Shown in pieces: positions 44,101 through 59,100 of a DNA stretch of 64,000 nt. The stretch covers positions 15,774,085 through 15,838,084 of the forward strand of contig OY727103.1 in assembly GCA_963402885.1 (NCBI GenBank), written 5' to 3'. Below the pieces are notes generated by a model. It was not told the DNA's origin. It did not search any database and saw nothing but the letters and a program-made list of their open reading frames with translations. How positions within the stretch are numbered: position 1 is the first letter of the stretch; the number at the start of each line of letters is the position of its first letter. The translations under genes and the position numbers were made by a program. The DNA is from Antedon bifida. Lineage: Eukaryota; Echinodermata; Crinoidea; Comatulida; Antedonidae.

Positions 44101-47100
44101 ACATTGATTATAATGATTATTTAAAACAACCAAACAACCATTCAATGTACTTTTTTCCAATGACCGCTGCTGGGTTTGACGGTTTATGTCCTAATGTGGT
44201 TAAAGCGGTAGCAGCCTTAATTAGCAAACCGCTCTGCCATATTTTTAACGCATCATTAGTTAAGGGTATTTTTCCCAGCCAACTAAAAATAGCTAAGAGT
44301 TACACCCGTTTACAAATCTGGAGACAAAGGAGACATTAGTAATTATAGACCAATTTCTATTTTATCATGCTTCTCCAAAATTTTAGAACGTATGCCTTTG
44401 TTAGAACTGTTTCTTTTCTAGATAAGTACGATATTCTTCATAATGGTCAATATGGTTTTCGTAGCAAATTTTCTTCTTCAATGGCTCTAGTGGATCTTAC
44501 AGATAGAATTATAAGTGCATTTGAGAACAAATCACATGCAATAGGTATTTTTTTGGATCTATTCAAAGCATTTGATACGATAAACCATAACATTTTATTA
44601 TATAAGTTAAGTTATTATGGAATTCGTGGTGTTGCTTTACAATGGTTCAAAAGTTACCTTGAAAATCGATCCCAGTGTACAAAATATGAATCTTTGCTGT
44701 CGGAACTGCAAAATATAACATGTGGAGTACCACAAGGATCGCTACTTGGACCACTATTATTTATTTTATATGTTAATGACATTTTTAAGACATCGGATCT
44801 TTTTTCATTTATACTATATGCCGATGATACAAATATATTTTACAGTAATGATGACATCTATGAATTATATCGTACTGCAAACAACCAACTACATTATATT
44901 TGTGAATGGTTTAAGGCTAATAGATTATCATTAAATTCAAAGAAATGTAATTATATTATTTTTAGTAATAAGAAAAAGAAGGCTGATGATGTAGATAATT
45001 TAAAAATTGTACTTAACAATGATGACATTCAAAGAGTAGAACAAACAAAATTTCTCGGTGTCTTAATTGATGAGCAGTTGACTTGGAAATACCATATCAT
45101 TTGGTGACGCCACCTTTTTGGAAATAAATGTTGATTTTGATTGATTGATTGATTGATATTTACATTTAGTTGATTTTGGTGCTTATTTAACTTTGGTTAT
45201 TGTTTTACTTCGTCGGTTATTCAATCCTCCCATACATTTTCTTTTCATTTATCATAGTATTGTAGGGGACCTCGTGACACTTTTGCTTCTAATGAGGTGT
45301 TCCCAGTTATTCTTAACTGAATAAATATTGAATGAATGAATATAAACATTTTTTTTTCCAGTTAAAACAAGTGTATTTATATCTGTTCACATACAGTCTG
45401 GATTGTCTATTGTTAGTACAGAATTTCCATTCTATAACTGCAGTGCTATAACGTCGTAAGTAACTATTTTTCTAAAGCTCTGGGTTTAATTTAGAAGGTG
45501 TGGAGATTACAGAAAAAAAATGTTTCTTTGTTAAATCTTCTTCCTACTACAATTCCTAAAGGAAACATACATACTTCCTGAGAGAGTATTGCCGGAAAAT
45601 TCTCAAACCGGTATTGTTGAGAAGACATTACCATAATATGGAGTTTATTACATACTAGCTGTTATCTATCATGTTGTTTTTGTTGCATTTAGTATGGTTT
45701 ATCCAACTACTATATTATGGTGATAGACCACAATGAAAATGATTTAATTTTAATTACTTTTTAACAACTTTTTGTGTCCTTGATATATCCATTTATTGTC
45801 TTAAAGTTTGTTTGTTGCCAATTCTTTTATCTAATTGCGTTGTATGTAGGCCTATATATGGATATTTTAAAAATATTAAACTGTAAAAACAGTAAATTTA
45901 TTTATAGATATTTTGTAGTTAAATACAGTATAGTAATTGTAATAAGAGTTGTAAAAATGGTTAGATTTTAACTGAATGTTAACAACACAATAATTATCTT
46001 TTTCTTATTATACCATAATGAATAGATATGTGAAGTACTTTGATAGTTGGTAAAAATTCATTCAGGTTTTACAATAGGTATAAAAAGGATTTCTTTTTGT
46101 AATAACCATAAAATTATAAGAGAACTTACAGAATGAAACATGTCAGGTTTCGTAACGTTCTGTAAGTTCGCTTATAATTTTATGGTTTTTACAACAAGAA
46201 TTCCTTGTTATACTTTGATGGTGTTTACAATGCCACAGAACACTATTAATATTACAATAAAACTTTAATCATCCATGGAAGCCCATTCTGAACGTGCCTA
46301 TTGTTGTTTTTCACTGGGTAGATACAAATAAACAAATAAACTGAGTGCGTTTAGATAATATTTTCAAAATGAAAAGGAATAACAAATATTAACAATAATG
46401 CAATATTTCCTACACAGATTGATATTATAAATACTTATATTGGTAACTTCATTATTTATACAGTTATAAATAATGAATCATCATCGAACACAATAGGAGT
46501 TTAATTCATATTAAGTGCGTTTATCTGTTAACAATGATTGGATATATAGAATTGAAGTGAGTGTGTAAGAGCTATTGAATTTGTTAAGTCAGAGACCACA
46601 GGAATTCTTATTTACTAGTTAGGTTGTTAGGCCTTTTATCAAATGTATTGAAAGTAAATGAAAACCAACTCAAGTGGAATCGATATTAGAGATCCTGACA
46701 AACTAATTTTACGGTAATTAAACAATATACCAATCTCCCCACTAAAATTGAACTGACGTATGTACATATTACCTCATTTTTTATTTGTGATATTAGATGC
46801 TCAGAGTGTACAAATAGCCGTTTTGATTGTTCATGGTGTCCATTGGAACACACATGTGCTTATAGTAGTGGGTCCTGTTCTATGATTGGAGATGTTTCTG
46901 TCAATTCACAACAGGTATGTATCAGCGTATGTATGAATAAACAAATTACATACTAAAGATACATGGTGGATCTCAATAGAATCAGAAGCTAAAAACATGG
47001 CAAATGTAATCTGATTATACTGTGGTTTATTATTTACAATTATCTTTTTATCTTATATTTCTGTTTTATATTTATAAAGTTTTAACTAAAAACTACACAT

Positions 47101-50100
47101 ATCTAGATCAACTATATTGCTTATTAATATTGATTAAAAGGCTAACAAAAAAGGCAAATTCAAAATTGTACAAATTACAATGCAAAAGATAGGACATTAG
47201 GATAACTGTAGCACTTCATTTTCACCATTAAAAACAAAATCTGTATCTGCCACTGGTTGAATTGAAACTACAATTTTTAGGTAAGTTTCAGGTTTTTTTA
47301 CAAGACGTGTATAAATCCGTCTTCCTTATCTGAATAACTGACTAATTGATTTAAAAGATATTATTGTTTCCTTTTAGAAGTTCCTGCATTGTTTAATACG
47401 TTTATACCCAACCAGGAAATAATGTAAAACTAACAAAAATATTAATAAATATAATAAATTTGGATTTCCATTAACAATATGAAATCATATGTAATCAAAG
47501 AAGTTTAAATATGTCACGTTTTTTACCTTTAGTGATTCTTACCTTTAGTGATTAAAAGAGGCTGTGAGCTTAATGCTCGTAATAGTTGCCTCCTCTCCTT
47601 TTGTTTATGTGAATGTCGAGGTTGTTTTTGAATGAATTTGTGTTTGTGCTGTTAATGACATGTTCTGGTAGTGAGTTCCATTTGTTGATTGCTCTGACGT
47701 CAAAATAGGTATCTCTCCTGATGGTTTTGTATCTAGGTTTTGATAGTGTAAGTGAGTGTCCTCTGGTTATATAACCTCCGGGGTTCTGCCTTAGAGTGAA
47801 AAATGAATTTGCCTCAATGTTTACTATACCATGAATATCTTTTGTTTCAAACTTGTTTTAATAATTTGTTTAACAGATGAGCTTTGTTGTGTTTAAGTCT
47901 ATTTAAAGATCATTGAATTTTGCTGTAAATTTTGGAAGAGTATCTTTATTTATTAAAAACTTGGCAAATAGCCCAAGAGGAAACCATGGGCCAATGGCCC
48001 ATCACTTACATAAAAACAATAGAGATAAATTGAAAAAAACATCTTTAAAATGTTCTGAAATGTTTGGACACAATAGGGTTTGGACCATGTTACATGTTCA
48101 TGTCAAAAAATAATAATACTTTAATTTTATTTATGAACATAAGGTAAGTTTTCTGGGAATGTTCTGGCCGCAAGTCCACCTGACAACCACGTTTTTTCAT
48201 GTTAACTGACAATATTCTCAATGTTATCATTCTGTTTTTCAGCAATGTCCTCAAATAGCATTACAGACTGAACTAGAGTTTTTCCACACTAATATGTCAA
48301 AGAAGATTTTGATTAATGCGAACAATCTTTTAAATGTATGTAACATCTATTTTAATTTAATTAATTATTGAATATTTTGTTTTTAAATGTTTGATCAAAT
48401 CAATATATGAATATTTCCAATTATACAAAGGTGGTAACAACCACTCTTAATTCAAAACAAGCTTAGGCCTATACAATCTTGTAAAAGTATACATTTCTAT
48501 TTAATGCTTTTATTATTCATATCAATTATTTATCAAACCAACTGTTACTTTTGGTTTTGGCACTTTGGTGAACATCACTGTGATAGTAACATATCATTAT
48601 CATATTAGTAAACAGAACACAAATAAGTTGTTTTCTTGTAATACCCAAATAAAACTCTGATAAAGAAATCTGTTTATGCATCATGTTTATAGGTCTCGAA
48701 TTACATTTGCGTCATTAATGGAATTGAAGTTCCAGCCACCAGGATTGATAATAATAACATTATCTGTGACGATTATATGGTAATCAAATAAATTCTAATA
48801 TTTTATTAATAAACAAACTGTAAATAATATATCTGAAAACTAGAATAAGAATCAGTTGTATCTCAAATTTGAGTATACAGTACAGTATATGTTTTTAGTA
48901 TTGCTTTTTTATGACAGTATATGACTGAGTATAATCCCATGTTAGAGTAAAATACCATGTTCTAGTATATTCCCATGTTTAAGTATAATCCCTTGTTCAA
49001 GTATAATCCCATGTTCGAGTATAATCCCATGTTCGAATATAATCCCATGTCTTGAGTATAATCCATGCTGAAGTATAATCCCATGCAGTGTCCCATGCTC
49101 AAGTATAATCCCATGCTCTAGTATAATTCCTTGTTCGATTATAATCCCATGTTTGAGTATAATATAATAATAATAATAATAAAAATGCGCTGCTCTCACA
49201 GAATTTATTAGGTCCAATAAAACATATCGGAAATTCGTTTTTTGTACACTATTTAAAAAAACATATAAAGAACGTATAATCCCATGCTCGAGTTCAATCC
49301 CATGCTCGAGTTCAATCCCATGTTTGAGTATAATCCCACCTCCCTAATGCTATTAAGACTTTGGTCAAATCCATTGTTAATACACGTGTTTAATTCAACC
49401 CTATCATTTTTGCAAAATTTCACACCCAGACTATGGAGTCATATACCATATACAGTATAATCTTATCTAGTTTAATACAAATATTTCATTAAAATTTAAA
49501 CAAATTTTGTGCCAACTACAGCATGTGATGTATGCATTAACATTTCTTGGCAGATATCCATGTTCCTCTGGCTCATCTGTTTTTTTCTACCATACATTTT
49601 CCTCTATTATCTTCTAACACACAACCAAGTTTTATTTCATAAATTTTCCAGAAGATTGTAACCATACACTACTTCCTTATACTAGTTGAACTTAGTCCCT
49701 CGTCCCTCCCTGAAGGCATGCTTACAAATTAGTCATCTATCAAGAATGACATCACCTGAAGAAATAATATTATTTCCTCCTGTTTTATGTTTACTAATTT
49801 GATTGCATAAAATAATTGTCTTTTGGCAATGAATTCATTTATATAGAGAGTGTACATTGAACTCAATGATAAATACTTATGTTTTTTTCAGTATGTCTCT
49901 GATGGGGTATCGCAGGAGGAAAACGTAACAATTGAAGTTGCGTGGAATAACGTTAACTACATTGATTTCAGTTGGAAAGGTATTTTAAAAACAGAACAAT
50001 AAAATACATAAGGGCCTATTTACTTATGTTTAATAACAAACAAGTATAAATTAAATTTTCAAGTATTAATTCATGGAAATGGAATTGCATTTTTAATTAT

Positions 50101-53100
50101 CTTTTAATTATAATATTGTGACTGATTATATAGATTGATTGAATACTTAATTCATTCATTTATTAATTGAAAAATAAGCATTCTGTTATGATTTGTGTAC
50201 TAGTAGCCGTGGTAACAAACACAGTGTAATAAGAATGCTGTCATCTTATTGGTATGTAAGATGGAGAGACATATTTTATTTCTCTAGGTGAGCTGACTTA
50301 ATGAAAAAATTGTCAAATGAAACTATACATTGGTTGTTTTACTATTCTAGAATAAATGATATATAGGGGAGCCTACTTATGGGAATTAGTTGAAGAATAT
50401 CATTGCATTACCACTTCCTTGAAAAGTATATTTTCATATAATTTTTAAAAACTAGTAAAAAATAGTATTTTAAGTGTTATTTAAAATTATTTTTGTAGTA
50501 ACTTTGTATGATTGTTCAGTTGGCCGACCTGATTGCAGTAGGTGTCTGTCTCCACTAACTACCCCATCTGAATATAACTGTACATGGTGCAATCCAGCGA
50601 TGTGTGTTTTGGAGTCCAAATGTTTAACAGGAAAACCATCCTCTTGTCCATTGCCAATAGTGAACGAGGTAAGTAGTTTCATGAATTGTCACTCTTCCCT
50701 GATTGGCCCTAAGTTTTTATGGGAAAGCACCATTGCTTTTTCCCTATGTATTTATATATACAACATCATGTGCAGGGGTAGATCCAGCATCATAGATTAG
50801 AGGGGCTAAATATTTCATAAAGATAAAAATGATCCGTCTGGTTGCTGAAAATAAAAATAGTGATTATTTTATTTTAAAAAGATGGCTGTTAAATTTTAGG
50901 GGGGCTAAAGCATGTTTAGCCTCCACCTAAATCCGTACCTGAAGTAAATCATTGCTTTATATCCTATTCAAACAAAGGAAGAGTCAAAACATTTAAGATG
51001 CTACTATGAGGTCTCACTGATTGATCAAGAAAATCATGTGTAATATTAAAATCATGATTATCACTATATGCAATCAATTTATTATTGTATAATTCATTTT
51101 TTCATTTTCCAATTGTCTAGATTTCACCTGTTTAATTAAAAACATGATTATCACTATATGAAGTCAATTTTTTATTGCATAATGAATTATTAATTTTCCA
51201 ATTGTCTAGATTTCACCACAAGTTGTTCCCACGTCAGCAGACGATGAGTATGTTGATGTAATCACTCTGATTGGTCAAGATCTTGGGCAGAGAGTTGAAG
51301 ATCTGAATATTGACGTTGGTGGAAAACCATGCGAGATTAGAAGTGAATTATATCAAGTTGCCAAAAAGTTAGTGGTTATTTGTTGATCATATAATAATAA
51401 AAAACAATGTTTAGTTCTAAAACCACTTATATCCTGTCCCTTTTGTAATGCAAATCATCTTACATCCATGAAAGGGCACCCTGGATATAAGAGATTTTGG
51501 AAATTAGCCCTTCTAATATAGTACATATAAGAAAACATAGGTAAATAAAGCTCTGTCTACACTATCAAACTTTATGTGACAAAAATGTCTGATGTGTGCA
51601 AATATGGTAGTGATATGACATCATCATGTCCATATATGGGTACATCACATTTTGTTGTCACATAAAGTTTGATAGTGTAGACAGATCTTAAGCTTTGAAC
51701 TAATACCCTTCTGCCTAATATACTTTCATTAGACAATCATAGTAGTCCTATAAAGTTCAATTTAATAGTAATAATAAACTCAACGGGATAAATCTACGAT
51801 GGTAAAATAGTCACCCCAACCAAGAATCGAACTATCACTCTCCTGCTTAACATAGAAACACTCTTACATTAGACCATCATAGTCTGATAACTTTCAATTT
51901 AATAGTAACTCAACAGGATAAATCTACGATGGTAAAAAAGTCACCCCAACCAAGAACTATCACTCTCCTCCTAACATAGAAACACCTTACATTAGACCAT
52001 CATAATCCGATAAAGTTCAATTTAATAGCAACATTGTAAAAAAATTAAAACCCTGATTACCTGTTTCAATTTCCTGAACTTGGTTTTGCTTATAAAAGAA
52101 AAAACCATAGAAGAACGTGGTAACCTTGGTTTATATTCATATACAGGAGGTTATTAACACCTACAAGGAAACACTTAAGAAGTAAAACACAATGCAGCAT
52201 TGTATAATACCATCTTGAATATCCTCTTAAGTTTATGTCAAAATATGGTTATTGGCTACTAAATACTACTACTTTATAAAGATCTGTCTACACTATCAAA
52301 CTTTATGTGACAAAAATGTGATGTGCCCATATATGGACATGATGATGTCATATCACTACATATTTAAGCATATCTCTACCATATTTGGGCACATCACACT
52401 TTTTTTGTCAAACTAGTTTATATGCATTTTATTAGGTGATCATTTAGAATAAAATGATCACCTATTGTTATTGTATAAAATCTTTATTATTATTTTTTTT
52501 TTTATTATTTTTTTTCTTTTTATTGTTTCTGTACACTATTTTGTGTAACAATTATCTCAAAAAGTTTAATGTCAATGATTACAAAAATTTCAGAATATCT
52601 TTCAAATAATACAACTTAATCCTAATAAGCTTTCCAGCGTGATCACTCATCCGTGACGACATTTATACGCCATTTTGCGAAATCACATTATCAATCATAT
52701 CTCCATAATTCATTATCACATATTAATGAAATTCACTACACGTAAACTTCAGATCAAGGGTAAAAATATTAGCAAATAAAAACGCACGCGCACGTAGGTT
52801 CATGCGCGTGATATCGCGCGTTAAAAATTTAAAAAGCTCAAAATTAAGTTTTGATCAATTTAGAGCATGAATTAGGCCATTTGCGTGTTTCAAAAAATTA
52901 CTGCGCAAAAATGCGTTTTTGCGCGCGCGATACTTAAAAAGCGTAAAAAATATGAATTTTTTTTACAAATCTCATTCTACTCACCATCCTTAGTACATTC
53001 ACCAAATTTGAGTCAGTTCCGACTTAAAATAACGCTATACGAGCACGTTAAAAATGACAAAATGCGCACATTTATTTTACAAAAGTTCTGAAAATGGTGA

Positions 53101-56100
53101 AAAATAGGTCTTTTTTAAAATGAAAATAATTCTTCAGAATGCAAGATGACCCCCGATTTTTTTAACTTATTCTGGAAGCCATTGAGTTGTAGATATGAAT
53201 TCATGTACACATTTTACGTACAAAATGTTTTGACGTCATCAAATGGCCACTTGAATTTAAAAATTAGGATTTGTTATCTTTTTGTGTAGATTATCACATT
53301 CAACAGAGCGCATCTTGGTTATGTGTGCTCGAATTTCGCACAACTTTCAGTATGTGCTTGCTTAATTAATTATCTTTATCATGAGTTGACACTATCTTCA
53401 TTTTAATGACGTCATCACGCGTAAAAACTTGAATAACGTAGGCCGTGTAATTTCACCTTCGCAGTAAATTTGAATATCTTACAGCTCTTCAGAATTGAAG
53501 GTTACCTTGATGATTATAATTTATTATGAAAGCTGATGAAATGTAGATATTTATTCATATAAAAATTAAGCCTATCGGATGTTGTGACGTTAACATATGG
53601 CCAGTTGAAGTGAAAAAGTAGTTTTTTCATATTTTTCGTCAAAGTTATACACAATTCAAAGAGCGCGCACAGCGCTTCTACGTGCCAAATTGTTTTCCAA
53701 ATCTTATATTTTTTTGCTCAATTAATTATCTTTCGAAATTGTCATCTTAAAGTTTAGTTTGATAACGCCATCATGCCAAAAAATTAGAACATGTGTCCCG
53801 CAATTTCACCTATGCTACACTGTATATAGATATACAGTATATACTGTACATATTGTATATGGCATATAGGCACAACTCAGCACTATAAGCATATAATAGG
53901 ATGGCATACATCAACATTTTCCGATCGTATGTTAACGTACGTGCATGTTTAAAAAAAAATTAATTTCAGTAAAATGATAAAAATGATCACCTATAATTCG
54001 TCAAAGTGACGAATTAAATTCTAGTTTGTATTGGTTATTGTTATAATGTTATATTAAATATGTTTTGTATTCACCATTATGAAATAAACATTATGGAAAC
54101 TCTGAAAAAATCCAGAAAAAATCGAATAAATGAAAAATGATTAAAATAATCTGAAATGTCTCCTACAATGCTCAGTCAATATTTTACTTTCTCTAATTTT
54201 ATTACTAAAAATTGTAGGTTGTCCATCATCAAGTGTGGAACACATATTGTTTTGAAACTATTTTTACAAACACATTTTTCTTTTAAATAGTATTTCTTGT
54301 GAGGCTCCAAGCTTTCCTAATGCTGGTTCTCAAAGCATTACAGTGATGATAAATGGTAATTCAAGAATTATTGGAAATCTTAAATATCAGGTAAACATCT
54401 CAAAATTATAAAATTAAAACTATCATTTTGAAATCCCATTCAAAATGTCAGTAGTATCTACTTCTCAGTAATATATTATTGTTGAATGTTGTTGAAAATG
54501 AACTTATACAGGTATTCTAAGTTTATAATGAATATTATACCCAAGTCATCAAAATTACCGCAATGTAATGTGAACATTATCCGCCATCTTGGATACACTT
54601 TAGCAGCCAAATTGGCATTTAAATGCCCTCACTTTGGAGTATAAAAATGACCAGAATCGTAACTAATGGAGTAGGTTGAGGGGTCAGGGAAGAGGTACCT
54701 ATTCTGGTATGGGTATTTCTTTTAGTAAACACAGTCTATCATAAGTAGATAATAAAAAATTGAATCAATCTAATCTTCTAGAATTTGCTAAAAATAGATT
54801 CATAAAATGGCTCCTTACCCCTATTAAACTATTCTGATTTTCCTTACTCCTATTACTATTTCAAACTTTCTTGTTACAACATCTGCCTTTCCCTTCACTA
54901 AACCATCTCATATATTTGGTTATAGACACCAACATTCTCTACTGTACAACCATCAGAAGGCATTGAGGCTGGAGGTACTGTGATCAAGATTAGAGGCAAC
55001 AACCTCAACTTTAGTTCTACATCTGTCAGTATTGATGAAGCTGACTGTGAGATTATAAGGTATGTTAAATGATCTAAAGCTCTGTTTACACTATCAAACT
55101 AGTGTGATGTGCCCAAATATGGTAGTGATATGCCCAAATACGGTAGTGATATGACATCATCATGTCCATATATGGGCACATCACATTTTGTTGTCGCATA
55201 AAATTTGATAGTGTAGACAGAGCTGTATACACTTTCAAAATTTCTGTATTCTTATTTATGTTGCTTAATTTGCATGGTTGTCAATATCTAAATGTTGATT
55301 ATTTGCAGGATGATTAAAATTTATGCTCTTTTTATTTTTACAAAATATGTAGAAAAAATAGCAACGAAATTAAATGTAAAACTGGAACTAAAGTCAATGG
55401 TAACGGGACAATTATGGTCAAATTTGGAAACGTTGTATATGATTCTTCGGTCAAGTATTTCTACCAGTCAAATCCAACCATTGATGATTATAACCCTAAA
55501 ACAAGCATAAAAGCGTAAGACATCTTATTTCTATTACTGGTGTTAAACCACCTTCTTGTACAGGCTATTATACATTTTAAAAACTTTATCAAATGTGATT
55601 TTATAATTTGAAAATGATATTTGAATTTCTATAAATCATACAGTGGCGGTCGGATTGTAAGAGTGAATGGCAGTAACTTTCAGTATGTACAAGATGCCAA
55701 AATGAAAGTTGAATTAGACGGCCACATTTTTGAGTCGGTAAGTATATTACATAAGCTCATCAGTATCATTAAGTACTGAACTGATACAAGGTGCCCTGGC
55801 ATTTCTCCTCACCTTGTGATTTTCCTTTTGTTGTATCTCAAAATGCTCTACGACTCCTTCTTGGATTGTAGATGTAGATCTCCATTTTTGTCTGATGAGT
55901 TCATACAGTATGTCACCACTGCCAAAAGAAATGTCACTATACGATTGGACTCTTCAGTAAAAGACAGCAATAACATGCAAACATCATAATCTCACTAGAG
56001 GGATTGCAGTTTATATAGATAATTACATGCAGTGGCATAACGCAGAGGCCTGAGACCCCTGGTTTAGGAACCCTAAGTCGCCCTCCAATGCTGAAGGCCT

Positions 56101-59100
56101 TTTTCGACATATTTTAATGCCTGTTTTCCTCTGGGCACTGCTCATGGGCCCCATAAGCTCTGGGCCCATGGGTTTAGCCAGTGAGCGCTCATAGCCATTA
56201 CGCCATTGATTATATGAGATATGATTTATGTAAAGTTACATGGTCTGCAATAAGGTGTTCTGAATCAGTCTTCTTGTTGTTTGTTGTTTCCAGTTTTTTC
56301 AAGGAAGTCTATGATAATATTGATTTTCTCTTAAACAGAATTGCACAGACAAAACACAAGTATCAATGATATGTAGTTCTCCTGCTGTTGAGTTCAACGC
56401 AGCTCGCAGAAAACGACAAGCGGACAATAGAGGGAAGGAAGCAAGTGTTACATTCGTCTTTGATGGTTTTGATTTTGATGCTGATACTGGTGGTGTTACA
56501 TTTTTTCCTGATCCCGTATACTATATTTTTACGAATTTTTCTTATACTCTTGTAGATGATGATGGCTTTTACACATTGTCAGATGAAACACATATTTTAC
56601 TATTTGTAAGTATAAATTAAACGTAAAAGTAATGATGTTTCAAATGATTGATTCATTCTTAAACTTAATTAACTAAAGATTTGAAGAATACATTTGTATC
56701 TCCACTGAGATCAGCCACTGATACTCACAGCATTGTCATTTTTCCAGTAACTTTCTTTTGGATTTATAAAGAATACAAATAAACAAATCAAAGTTTCATA
56801 CAGTATGCCTATTTGACTTATTAATTGTTTATTTTCTCAATGCAATATTTATTATTATGTTCCCAGGGTGTTGATTTAGAATTGGCTAGTGATAAAAGCG
56901 ATGTTACCGTTTTTGTAGGTGACACCAAGTTGAAGGTCGAAGAACTTGGTAAAACATATGTCAGGGTTGCTCTTCCTAAAGAAAGGCTTGATTCTACCAT
57001 GGTCACGGTAAGAGCATTAATGCCAATTTACACAGACGAGCGATAACGGTAATACAAATATAAAATCTATGTTATTCCTTATGACCATTTAAGCACAATG
57101 CGGAGCGGTCGGGCGATTTCCTCTCAGGATAGATACAGATTTTACATGGGACAATCTACGCTTTTTTCCCACTTACCGTTACCACTCGCTAGCTAATAAA
57201 AGTGTTTCATAGTCTTGAGGCCATGGACATATTTTAAAAATTATATTTTAAATTCCTACCAACAGAGCAGCTGAAACTGTACATTAAACCTTGCATACAT
57301 AGTATAAGTTATTGTCAAATTTTTTTTTAACTGGTCTAATTTTTTTTTAACTGGTCCAATTGTTTTTTAACTGGCCCAATTGTTTTTCAACTGGCCCAAT
57401 TGTTTTTTAACTGGTCCAATTGGTTTTCAACTAGTCCAATTGTTTTTTAACTGGTTAATTGGTTTTCAACTGGTCCAATAGGTTTATAACTGAAAAAGGA
57501 GTCTCATAAGACAAACCTTCCCAGCTTCCTGAGACCCCATTTCATCATTCTTTTTGTTTAAACACTGTACATACTGTTCATATTCATATTAAATTGTTTA
57601 AAATAATAGTAATATTTTTTTTGTTCACAGGCAGATCATAATAATATTCACGTACAGTTTGGAGAGATTAGATACCTTACCAATAAAGTTAATTTCCTTT
57701 CAATAATCATTGCTTGTACGGTAGTGGTGTTCATCATCATTATAGCTATTCTGACTATTAGGTATCTTCGCAAGTCACACAGGATTAAAAGCGAAGTTAA
57801 AAACATTCGTCTTGAGATGGAAGAATTAGAGATGGCAGTACAAGAAGAAGCCAGAGAAGGTATGTAATTGAATCTTTTTTCCGTTTTACAATAAATACAT
57901 TTTAAAATGTTTTTTTTTATCCACAACAAAATTATGTGAAAATGTGATGGTACAGGTATACACATTAAATAAATCATTTCTTTTATTTAATTTCAGCCAT
58001 AGCAGATCTAGCCCTCGGCTTGACTGACATTACTGACAATTTGAAGGGAGCTGGCATGCCATTTCTTAGCCATCGTGACTATGCTTGTAGTATGCTGTTC
58101 ACTGGCTTTGAAATTGTACCCGACTCTTTTGAAATCGATGTACGGGTAGGTGACATTAGCGATCTTTCAAAATTCAGCACAAAAAATGATGGACTTACTA
58201 GAGCACATGTTTATATCCAGAACAATATGTTGCATTTAATTGTTAGTAAATTGTCTTGCCTAACGATACGAGCAATGCGGCAAGAGTTGGATTTGAACTC
58301 GCGATCAGTAATCCAACGTCCAACATACTGCGCCACACAGCCTCACTAAGATAATAAGATATACAGTGCCGTCAATATTTTGTTTTAAAGACACAAAAAA
58401 TGTTGTTATATAAATATTTTTGTTTATTCCAGGATGAAGATGAAGTTAAAACGAGCGCACTTTTGAAATTCTCAAAGTTGTTGTTAGACAAGCAGTTTTT
58501 ACTTGCGTTCATAAGAATGATGAACAATAACAGACAAATCACAATCCGAGAAAAGTAAGAACTAATGTACCTTATCTGATTCAAAGGGTCCCTGGATATC
58601 AAAGAACCTTTGAATATGCAAATATATTTGTAATTATATTTTAGTTAACTATGTTTTTTAATAACTTTTTTGTTAAATTACAGGGGTAATTTTGCCTCCT
58701 TACTCACTGTTGCAATGATTATTGAGAACAAGATGGAGTATATGACTGAGTAAGTAAACTGAAAATTCAGATAAAATCATGAATAAGGCTGCAATGTTAT
58801 TTATTTTCAAACTAATCGATTTATATGTTTTTTTTAAAGAATACTTGAGATTCTTCTCAAAGAGTATATTGAAGACCATGTGTACTCCAAGAAAGCAAAA
58901 CAAGTTTTAATCAGGTACGTTTATAGAACTGTTTGCAGTGATAGTGAAAGTGATACTTTTACCACCTTTTCAAGATGTAAAATAATGTTATTATAAATAA
59001 AGCATTTTTTGTGAACGCTTTCTTATTATAACCTTAAATTTATCATGAGGATAGATTATGATATTTATGACAATATTTTATACAAACTGCCTTTTGTTTG

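Noticed and set aside
48942-49217. 91-residue minus-strand frame of GIILEH-like repeats
   Set aside because: Produced by the 18-bp tandem repeat, whose length is a multiple of three.
58262-58347. Functional tRNA gene on minus strand
   Set aside because: A and B boxes fit but acceptor pairing fails and the site is within a plexin intron; SINE relic.
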